Source: Isoetes taiwanensis (lineage: Eukaryota > Streptophyta > Lycopodiopsida > Isoetales > Isoetaceae). From it: DNA of 64,000 bases. Position numbers and translations under genes: made by a program. Positions 56,049-64,000 of this stretch are shown piece after piece. The number at the start of each line of letters is the position of its first letter. Position 1 is the stretch's first letter. The notes beneath the pieces are model-generated. The model saw only the letters and a program-made list of their open reading frames with translations, was not told the DNA's origin and did not search any database. The stretch lies in NCBI GenBank assembly GCA_021234155.1, contig JAJEKV010000011.1, positions 14,487,255 through 14,551,254 of the forward strand, given 5' to 3'.

Positions 56049-56291
56049 TTATTTTTCATGATCCTGCTGTTGGTTTTGTTGGCCTTGATCCTCCTGTTCT
56101 TGCTCCTGATCTTCCTGTTCTCGTTCTTGCTCTTGATGCTCTGGATTTTGTTGCCCCCAATCTGGATTTTGTGATTCTTCTGTTCTTACACATTCTTGGG
56201 CCTCCCTCGCCTTTTGTTTGGCAGCAAGGATTTGGACACTACTGGATCCGTCTTCCATAACCACCCTGGCTATTTGTTTGGTGCAAGCCAT
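56049..56291 (-). CDS. Second ORF with a histone H3-like start (Gln/Glu-rich)
   Basis: The 80-residue frame begins MACTKQIARVVMEDGSSS. Compared with the H3 tail (ARTKQTAR), R2 is Cys and T6 is Ile, while K4, Q5, A7 and R8 are kept. The next residue is Val, as in the ORF at 6600, where H3 has K9. The rest is hydrophilic, with SVQILAAKQKAREAQECVR and then long Glu/Gln runs (EQEREQEDQEQEQEDQG). A TATA box lies 111 bp upstream. The ORF ends where the TCTGACG array of the CACTA-type element begins, so it is probably truncated by that insertion. On orientation and flanks it belongs to the minus-strand LTR element whose primer-binding site is at 62996. Confidence 0.55.
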   Translation of the reverse strand: MACTKQIARVVMEDGSSSVQILAAKQKAREAQECVRTEESQNPDWGQQNPEHQEQEREQEDQEQEQEDQGQQNQQQDHEK

Positions 56292-56394
56292 GTTTTGAAA
56301 TAGCTTGATAGCCTCACTGGCGCCTAAAATTTGCCTTGTTGATCGAAGCTCACCAATGAGGGAGGTAAGGTAGGACTGAGGAATCCTAAGGGTC

Positions 56395-56402
56395 TATTTA
56401 TA
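56395..56402 (-). promoter_or_regulatory. TATA box upstream of the second H3-like ORF
   Basis: TATAAATA on the minus strand, 111 bp before the ATG at 56291. Sequence and spacing match the box at 6485-6492. Confidence 0.55.
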
Positions 56403-56509
56403 GGTTGGGAGTTTTAGGGTTTTCACCTGTAATTTTCATGTTGTCTGACTATGTAGAACATTAATATTTGCTGGCTTGAAATATTTGATTCCTAAGGGCA
56501 AAATTTACT

Positions 56510-56815
56510 CCCACTACTCACATAATGCACGAGAGGCTCGAGCTAATTTTTAACTAAGGTTCTAGGCACACTCTGTGAGTAGTCACTCTTTCTTAACTAA
56601 GATCTGGGTCTTCTAGACACATTCTTAGGGATCTGACAGGTTTTTCTAGCTTAATTTTGATTTTAAGCCGTCTTATGCTATCAGATTACTCTAATTATGT
56701 ATATTTCTTTGTGAACTATGGTCAAATACTTGCACGATGCGCGAGGGCCTCGAGCTAAATTTTAGCTAAGAGCTCCAGGTGTACTCTGTGAGTAGTCACT
56801 CTCTGTTAAGCTGGT
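56510..56815. repeat. Direct repeat pair, about 220 bp apart
   Basis: Two copies of about 85 bp (56510-56595 and 56730-56815) share CTCGAGCTAA, CTAAG and CTCTGTGAGTAGTCACTCT. They lie in the leader of the minus-strand element. Confidence 0.7.
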
Positions 56816-57143
56816 ACACTATCAGCAGCAAGTCAATCCTAGGCTCACGAGAGGCCCGCACCAGTACTTGTACACCCAGTTGCCCATGAAGAAGCACAGA
56901 CTTATAGCTTCCATTCGCACAGGTGCACATCGCCTTCGCATTGAGACATGACGTTGGGCTCGAGAAGCACGAGAGCAAAGGCTTTGCCAGTGTTGCCACC
57001 AGGGCGCCATTGAGGATGAATGTCATGCCCTCCAGATCTGCCCAGTGTTTGCCCATATCCGAGAGCGGTATGTTCGATACTAGGGCCTGGCCAACCGTTG
57101 CATGAGTTATTGAATACGACTTCAGTGGGTTTGTTGGGGTCAT
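56796..57143 (-). other. Minus-strand ORF in the element leader, unrecognised
   Basis: A 115-codon frame with a protein-like middle (ALVSNIPLSDMGKHWADLEG then MTFILNGALVATLAKPLLS). It might be a captured exon carried in the retroelement leader, since the related element at 4349 has no such insert. No family was recognised. Confidence 0.3.
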
Positions 57144-58077
57144 ACCTCCTGGAGGTTATAGATGCACGGACTCAGTTGTGTCCTCCAGGACAGTATTGAA
57201 CTGTCCTATACAATTGTACAGCATGCCAGCATACTTATTACTGCTAAGGTTTTTCCCTCGAAAACCCTTCGGGACGCACAAGGCCCCCAAAAAAGAACAC
57301 GCATAAATAATCACCACGAAAACTAGTATAAGTGTGATTTTCCATACCGATAAATTGTAATCTCATCAAAAACCATATATTCTACATGGTTTTGTAAATC
57401 ATTACTAGTTTGCACCATATTTTTTATACTAATTCTAGTTCTTATACTAGTTTCTTGAAATCATCACTAGTTGGGAGGTGTTTTTCTAGCGTGCGCTGTA
57501 ATATAGGATGATTTCTAATGCTAATTGTCAATAACCTATATGGTTTTTGTAACATAGTTCTAATGCGCTAAAGTTAGTTCAAAGATCGCATTTGATTTTG
57601 CAAATATGCTATGCTTTTGCTACTTGTTACTTGCTTATTCTATAGTCCATTTCGATCTGGTTTATTTTCTTGCATTTATTATATACTTATTCCAATTCTT
57701 AAGCCACTATTGATCTTGAGCATAATTTTCCATATTACCTAGTCATTCCAACTACTATACCTAATTCTAAAAGTGTTGCAATCTTCAAAAGCATTAGAAG
57801 ATCTTAATAGCCAAGACCTTTAGTTCGCCATCTCTCTGTAGTATGTGGTATTGGGTGTCAATGAATGGTGATAAGTATGGATTGTGACACGTAGATATGC
57901 CACATTATCTATAGTTTTCTCGATGGATGAGAATAGACTCATAGTCGTTTCTTCGTCAAAAGATTGAAGCAATGAAATATTTGTTAGACTTTGCCATCTC
58001 ATTTAACACTCTTAAGGTTGGTACGATTGACTAGATAGTAATTCTCCAACATTAAACTAGAAAGGATTATTGAAATT

Positions 58078-58329
58078 TTGACCAGCATACCTTGGGACTT
58101 AGCAGCCATGGTAACTTCACATTTGACATTGGGCCTTGATATCCGAGATAATTATTCAGGGCCTTCTAACAATATGATTCAAGCATTAATATTTCAAGTT
58201 TCATCTGAAATGGCTCATGGGAATTGCAATGTTTATGTGATTTGTCAAGTCCAAGGAAAAAAGATAAAAAATAAACAAAAGCCCTATAGGAAACAACTGC
58301 AGGTTGGCGTGATTTTGGAATTGTCATAA
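58078..58329 (+). other. ORF inside the CACAAGG transposon, unrecognised
   Basis: The 83-codon frame has protein-like text (IPWDLAAMVTSHLTLGLDIR then IQALIFQVSSEMAHGNCNVY). It may be a transposase remnant or captured exon. No family was recognised. Confidence 0.25.
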
Positions 58330-59937
58330 TCCAAATTTAATTGAATGATGGTTCTTTGGCATATAGTTTAGTATTTTATTGGTCAATTGCCTAACGTTTG
58401 GGAGGTGTATTGCAGGTTACTGTACCCTTGTGGGAGCGACCCATAGTTGGCACAAAGAAGAGAGAGGAGAGAGAAACTAGTGTTGTAACTGGAAAAACAT
58501 GTAATGCAAAATTGGCTAGCCAAATTTTTAGTGTAGGGAAGTGCCATGTGGTAGCATCATATTAAAAAAGTACAACCTCATTAAGAATCGTAACTCGAGG
58601 TGTTGAAGAAGTTGTTGCTCTTTATTTCTCCAGTTCCAAATTTTCATAGTTCATTTGAACCTTATCGGTCAAACATCTCTACCCGGGTGATGTTTCAAAT
58701 GAAAAACAGTGGGATCTGGACTAAAAAAACTATCAATTCATTCGCCAAATCCAGTTTTGTTTTTCACAAATCTACTAATTGATACATTGGGGTACAACAA
58801 TTCATTTATTTTGTGACCTCCCCTCTGAGATTTTTTTCAATCTTTCTAAAATCTAGTAATTGCTCATTGTCTGATTGAGATCGGAGTAACAGACATGTTT
58901 ATACTTCTTTTTTATCAGATCGTGGAGTAGGCTGCTCTCGCTCTCAATGGATGTTGTAATGCGCTCAATGCAGGTTATATTGCAGAGAGTAGCATTTGTC
59001 GTAACTTATAGATATTCGGAAGCAAGATCGATTCTTTAGCTGTGCCCCCATTTGGTCGTTGCCCCAATTAGGTCCCCAAAATATCTCTTTCCTAAGATTT
59101 GGGTGTAAGTGGGCCGAAAAAAGGGGGACTTTGAATTTTTTTTGTGTATGGTCTGAGGGGCGTTCTTTTTTTTTTGCCTGCTCTGCATGGTCGGAAATAG
59201 CAGCTCTTGGGTTCACGGGGGCTGCTAAGAACAACCCGATGTAGGCGCATCTGCCCAAATGAAGCATCTTCGGCGTGTGTTGATAGAGTAAGGCCAATTC
59301 CGATTGCCTTGGAGGTAATTGATGTAGATCAGGTAATCATAAGGTGAAGGGGGAGTAAGCTGTGGTTTAGATCTGATTTTAGCACTGAATTATAGCTTAG
59401 ATATGGACAGCAACTATATAGATGAACAAATTGGCAGCAAACATCAAGATATCCTGTTTCATTGGTTTCTGTACAGGTCGACAAGACAGGTCCAGTCCGG
59501 CATAGAGTCCGGCATGAACAAATTCAATGTACACCCAAATTCGGTTGTTTTAGCAGGTGTTGGGAAATACCCCATAAATATAAAGAGCTTTTTTTTTTTT
59601 TTTTAATTTTCCTTCTAATTCCTTACTTGATAACGGCCCCAAACCCTATTTCCCTCCATTTTTCTAACGCGGCAGCGGCTGTGGAGCTGAGAGCTCCCAT
59701 TTGGCTTCGTCGGATGTGGCCATGCTCCATTTAGCAGCGTCCATATGCCCTAAATGATGCCGATCCATAACATAGAACGGGAAACATGCTTAGGCATGGC
59801 AGTTTACCTGAGGCTCTTCACAGAATATAGGCATCTGACCAACGTCTTTCAGCTCTTGCTAGATGAACTATGAAGCCCACAGATGATTGCCCAGTAAGTA
59901 GCTCATGAAATTGAATTATTTTTGAAGCTGCAAAAGG

Positions 59938-60680
59938 ATGAAAGAATCAACTACCTTCGAAGTAGAAACTTATATTCGATGTGCAGAGCTGCTATGTGAT
60001 TCAACCAATTTCGTACGATATGTATCTGGTCTTTTACATTATTTTTTTTGTTCCTTTGCACTTGCTTACTTCAAGCATTCTTGCAGGGTTGTTGCACAGA
60101 TCTATTCGCAATATTTTCGGATTATGATGCTTTTTTGCCTTACAGGGCTTTTAGATCTATGAAAGGATAATAGGTTGGTCTTGCTCAGAGTTTTCTTGTA
60201 TACAATTTTTTTCTAAGTTTTATTGATTCTGTGTATTAAACCTTATGGTATTGCAGCCTATTACAGATGTCAAAGAGAAACTCTTGTTTGTGAAAAACTG
60301 TTTTGTGGCATTCTTCAATGGATGTTTAGAAGCTATCAAGCTGGATCTTAGGTCCTTCAATCATGAGAAGCTCAACAAAATCTATGCTTGGTTCTTGCAG
60401 TGCTTTCTTATTTCTTTGATATTTTCGAATCTGGAGCTCTTGTTTTGTTTTATTAGATTTCAAGGTTAGATCCTAGTTGATGTTCTTTGGCATGATTGCA
60501 TGGCTATTCCTTACTACTTATCTATTTCCATTTGTTAGAACAGACCACATTTGACTCTGGAAGATATTTTTATTGTCTTCAACAGTTTATTCATCTTCTG
60601 TATGTCTGAACCTGTCTTTTTCCAGGGTTATTACTGGGATTATTAGGGCCAAGTGGCTTTCTTGCATATTACACTGGGTA
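59938..60680 (+). pseudogene. Exon-like blocks of a captured host gene (first group)
   Basis: Three blocks in order with splice-like edges. About 59941-60010 reads STTFEVETYIRCAELLCDST. The block from 60257, after ATTGCAG, reads PITDVKEKLLFVKNCFVAFF then IKLDLRSFNHEKLNKIYAWF. The block from 60627, after TTCCAG, reads GLLLGLLGPSGFLAYYTG and runs into GTAATG. The intron-like spacing suggests capture of genomic DNA, not cDNA. The source family was not recognised. Confidence 0.4.
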
Positions 60681-61665
60681 ATGCTCCTTTCTTTCCATGC
60701 TTTTAAGCAATCTGGCTTCTAAATTGCTCATTCCGTTTAGGAATGATTATGCTTCTAAAGAAATTTGGCCTGCAACAACCAGCTGCCATGCCAAAAGCAT
60801 TCTGCAATCGAATTCTTCTTCGGCTTATCTATTGCCGGATCTGCAACTTTGGCATTCTGCTCCAAGGCCACCTTGACTGTGCATTTCAAGGCTGCCATAG
60901 CGAGCTGCGAAATAGATAACGCCTTGCAAAATGAATGGGAGAGAGGCCATTATGAATGTCCAGGATGGAAGTGTTAGGGGTTTTTTTTCCATCGTTTGTA
61001 TCATGTTCTTTGTTAGGCATTACCCTCTCAGCTTGTGGGATGCTGCCGGCAAGCCAAGCCGATTAAGGGAAGGAAAGTATTTCTTAGTATAAGCAAAAAC
61101 CTAGCGGAGGAGCGGCGCTAACTCAGAGATTTTTGAGACGGTGGATTTGTGTAGGATCTTTACCGGAATTCTTTTCTGGTGATCGAAGCTAAAGGAACTT
61201 GATTCTAAATATTTGCTGGCCAGGATTCTACGAATTCAAATCCAACACACGGCCAGTTTTTGTAAGAATTCTCTTAGCGCTGGGGTAATATTTGGTTTGC
61301 TTTCCAATTTTTCCATGTTGATGCATTTAGCTTTATGCTTAGTAAACGTAGACAATAGATGCTGGAATGTAACCATCAATCAGAGAGAAAACTCAGGTCC
61401 ATTTGCTAAGGGACTCATCTACGTCTCTGCGCTTTGTATGTCTTGCTTCTCATGGGTTGAGCAAATATAACTTCTGTGCTCTAGGCGGTCTGTAGTTTTT
61501 TTGATTTTTGAATCCACACTAGAAATGATATCCGATAAACTTGAGATCTATTGAAATCAGTACACAGACCTTTAAACATTGTTCTAATTTTCTTCTTGCC
61601 TTCTGATAGACCATTAACTGGAGAGACACTGTGTTTATGGAGCAGCAGCTTGAAGCTACTGAAGG

Positions 61666-61898
61666 TTGTCTACAGTCTGCAGATGGTTCTACCCTTTAGT
61701 CACCATGCATTCCCTTGGTTTGATGTGTTTGTATCATGATGCAACTGTTTGGCAACACCTACCTGGTTCAAATTCTGTTATAAACGCAGCTCCAGCTTTT
61801 GTATCACCTGGGATCACAGACTATGATGAATCTAAATTCAGGCGACAGTTTGTAAAGCTAGACCCTTGCTGTTCTGGTGAGAAGATATCCTTCCAGGT
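61666..61898 (+). pseudogene. Exon-like block of a captured host gene (second group)
   Basis: The frame reads CLYHDATVWQHLPGSNSVIN then SPGITDYDESKFRRQFVKLD and PCCSGEKISFQ, followed by a GTAATA donor-like site. It is well-formed globular sequence and may belong with the blocks at 59938-60680. Family not recognised. Confidence 0.4.
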
Positions 61899-62681
61899 AA
61901 TAAGATCAATTTCAGAAGCATCCCGTTCGTCACTCCTTTCAGGTGTCTGGCTCTTTAGAAACATACCACATGACTATATCTGATCTAATTGTATTGTGAA
62001 ACACATGGTAAGATTGTGGGTTCAACCCCCACATGTTCACCTTCCCATTTATTCTTCTTCTTATTGTAGTCACAAAATTCCTTAAATCCTCTACTGCATT
62101 GTCATACAATACTATTAAATATCATAAACTCAAAATTAGGTTGTAAAATTATACTAGTAAACTATTTTGTAATATTGCACTAGTTAACCATTTGGTATCA
62201 TGCAGAAAAAGTCATACTAGCAAATCTAAACCAACTATACTTATCATATGTTGTTGTTACAATTAATCACTATAAACTCATATACTAGCAAACCTAAACC
62301 AATTACATTTATCATATGTTGTTACGATTAATCACTATAAATCATCGTAACATAGACACTTAAAATTACCATGCGTATATGCTAAGGAAGATAGATGGGA
62401 TTGATAATCATTCTATTAAACTAGACATATTAAGCAATAATGCACATCATATATTTTAAGTTGTTATAAAGACTACCTATAACTATCATGTTCTACTACC
62501 ATATCAAAAAACAATGATCTTTTATCACATCGTGGAATTGTATTGATGAACTATAATATATAACCAGATATGGTTTGTAAACTTTTTGGCCCACATATCG
62601 GTAATGATTTTAAGATTTAGTTTTCACTAATAAATCATTTCAAAAAAATCATACTGATTCAATTTTGGGGGCCTTGTGACG

Positions 62682-62995
62682 GGGGTTTTTTAATCGTGTC
62701 AGTAATACGCTTGCTGCTCTCTTTTTGTTTGGGTCCCATAGGCCAGTCGGTCTCCGTGGACGCTAAAAAATCTATTCTATCTATTCTATTCTCTAGTGGC
62801 CAAATTTTCAAGTTTTATTAAGGTTTTCAATTATAGCTTTTCTTCTATCACTAGCTTGGCTTATACTTCTAAGATGAGAATTTTTTTCCCATTTTCGAGG
62901 TTTATATTTGGATTGTTATCTCCAAGATGGAAGTTCTAACCGTTAGTACTACTAAGAAGGTGGCCACTGCTCGATCTTGGTTCTCCAAGATCATT
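62682..62995 (-). other. Leader of the minus-strand LTR element
   Basis: Read on the minus strand, this follows the primer-binding site and matches the leader of the 4349 element: AGTAGTACTAAC, then CTCGAAAATGGGAA, then AAGCTAGTGATAG-type words in the same order. The far end (62682-62712) is one half of the conserved nested hairpin. The other half is at 57233-57273 beyond the inserted transposon. Confidence 0.7.
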
Positions 62996-63007
62996 GCTCT
63001 GATACCA
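62996..63007 (-). other. Primer-binding site of the minus-strand LTR element
   Basis: The minus strand reads TGGTATCAGAGC, complementary to the initiator tRNA-Met 3' end. It lies one base after the LTR end. Confidence 0.9.
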
Positions 63008-63008
63008 T

Positions 63009-64000
63009 TGGGATGTCCCCTATTCATATACGATGCTCCCATCGTATAAGAACCGGAGTTCATCCCTCGTGCCAACATGTATGCTGACAAAGGACGTCCA
63101 CCTAACATCGAATTCTTGTTGATCAACAAGAACTCGACGGGGCAGAATGGACGTGTCATTCATCCCGTCGCCCTCAGGGTCGACCTAGCTGCGGAAGCGT
63201 AAATAAACGTAAGCACAAAGCATCAAATACACATAGAACAAGGTGACAGTGCAAACGCACTAATGACCTGTGGTGCAATTGCAGATTCCTTTTTCAAAAA
63301 CAAAAAATTCGGCACATTTGACCTATTTTTATAAAAACAAGTACCAAACAAAGGTGCAGCAGTACAAATAGGGCAATATGAAAAGCGAAGGATACATTTT
63401 GCTTTAAGTCACACTAAAAAATATACTTTTTTAGGATACAGAAATGCAAAGGAAAGTAAGAATGTCTATGCACGCATAGACCTTAAAGTTATATTTCAAT
63501 AATTGAACAGAGTAACATAGGCACACATAATAATAAACCTCTTTTACACACATTAAATATCAAGGGGGACGTCCTCCTCAACAAGTTCTTCATCTGAATT
63601 CGTAAGAGAGGGAACCTTAGTAGAGACATCAGGAATAACTTCCTCAGAGTCTGAGGCAGACTTGAAGGTGTAATAACTTAAGTTATACAGTGCCAAAAAT
63701 TTAGGGCATGCACTAGCTATAGAAATTCTTAAACGTGTATTCATGACATTACACAACCCAGTTGAATGATGCTTAACAAGTTGAACAATGGTCCCTTCAT
63801 GAATAATACTTTATGAGATGTCTGTGGAATGTGTGAGCAAATAGGAAACAAAAGCCACAAACAAATTAGTCACAACACAACCAAAGACATGGAAAAAAAG
63901 CTGCTAGCTATGGTTGAGGAGGAAATGTTGGTGAGCTATGCACATAGAGCCAACTAGAAGAGAAAAAGGTTGTCATGTTATTGCCTTTAAGGATAAAAAA
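63009..64000 (-). mobile_element. 5' LTR of the minus-strand LTR element (runs off the window)
   Basis: On the minus strand the LTR ends GGGGACATCCCA just before the primer site. It shares with the LTR at 4349 the words GGATGAACTCC, CGTATATGA, TAGGGGACATC and TTTACGCTTCCGCAGCTAGG. Its 5' end is beyond 64000. The ORF at 63553-63756 (acidic SDSEEVIPDV) is not taken as a gene. Confidence 0.75.

Larger units (their letters stand above)
57277..62678. mobile_element. 5.4-kb CACTA-like DNA transposon with CACAAGG termini and ACG target duplication
   Basis: Perfect 16-bp terminal inverted repeats CACAAGGCCCCCAAAA are flanked on both sides by ACG (57274-57276 and 62679-62681), a 3-bp target duplication as in the CACTA superfamily. 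Both ends carry subterminal ACTAGT/ACTAGC-type motifs (57320-57560 and 62150-62320). It is inserted in the hairpin of a minus-strand LTR element leader, splitting it. No transposase domain was recognised, but several exon-like blocks lie inside, so it may be a gene-carrying non-autonomous element. Confidence 0.8.

Noticed and set aside
28326-63008. The minus-strand LTRs at 28326 and 63009 as a single element pair
   Set aside because: They are 33 kb apart with unrelated sequence between, including host genes. The first has no polypurine tract or target duplication.

Overview
The window looks like a transposon-rich nuclear region of a land plant. Three things point that way: an intact plastid-targeted omega-6 fatty acid desaturase (FAD6-type), exon-sized pieces of plant gene families (NPH3-type BTB, CBS-domain, aldo/keto reductase, FCP1-like phosphatase), and plant mobile elements (LTR elements primed by initiator tRNA-Met, LINEs, CACTA-type and PIF/Harbinger DNA transposons). 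The FAD6 second histidine box (HNAHH) looks more alga- or bryophyte-like than angiosperm-like, so a non-seed plant is a reasonable but unproven guess. Only FAD6 (47907-49148, minus) looks like a complete ordinary host gene. Almost everything else is a fragment, a relic or a mobile element.

Layout. 1-3.7 kb: minus-strand, intron-containing broken gene pieces, including an FCP1-like domain that has lost its nucleophile aspartate. 4.35-7.4 kb: a plus-strand LTR element (LTR 4349-5920, tRNA-Met primer site, two 67-bp hairpins, an internal TATA box, a charged gag-like ORF). That ORF begins MARTKQTAR, the same as the histone H3 tail. 9-12.7 kb: repeats and a decayed minus-strand transposase-like gene. 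13.8-20.6 kb: two LTR-like repeat units (A, B) around a LINE relic. 22-28.3 kb: three tandem units, each with a truncated FAD6 copy; the first two are joined to a LINE 3' end. The third is cut by another LTR-like unit and by a solo LTR (28326-29861). 30-35 kb: AT-rich, gene-poor. 35-37 kb: a LINE ORF1 copy, a PIF/Harbinger relic and a CACTA end. 40.5-42.8 kb: NPH3 and CBS exon fragments, each beside a copy of the same palindromic repeat. 43.8-46 kb: another LINE ORF1 and a fourth FAD6 fragment. 46.8-49.2 kb: an aldo/keto reductase fragment and the intact FAD6. 49.5-51 kb: a LINE-like RT relic, a charged ORF and a foldback element. 50.9-56 kb: a CACTA-type element with TCTGACG subterminal repeats. 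56-64 kb: a minus-strand LTR element related to the one at 4.3 kb. It carries a second H3-tail-like ORF and is split by a 5.4-kb transposon with perfect 16-bp CACAAGG... termini and an ACG target duplication.

The most striking signal is a retroelement family whose putative gag starts with an H3-like tail. Two elements on opposite strands, 50 kb apart, keep the tail. Each also has a TATA box 111-115 bp upstream of the ATG and a leader hairpin next to the primer-binding site. The second theme is repeated capture and copying of host gene pieces, especially FAD6. All calls come from reading the sequence; no database search was run.
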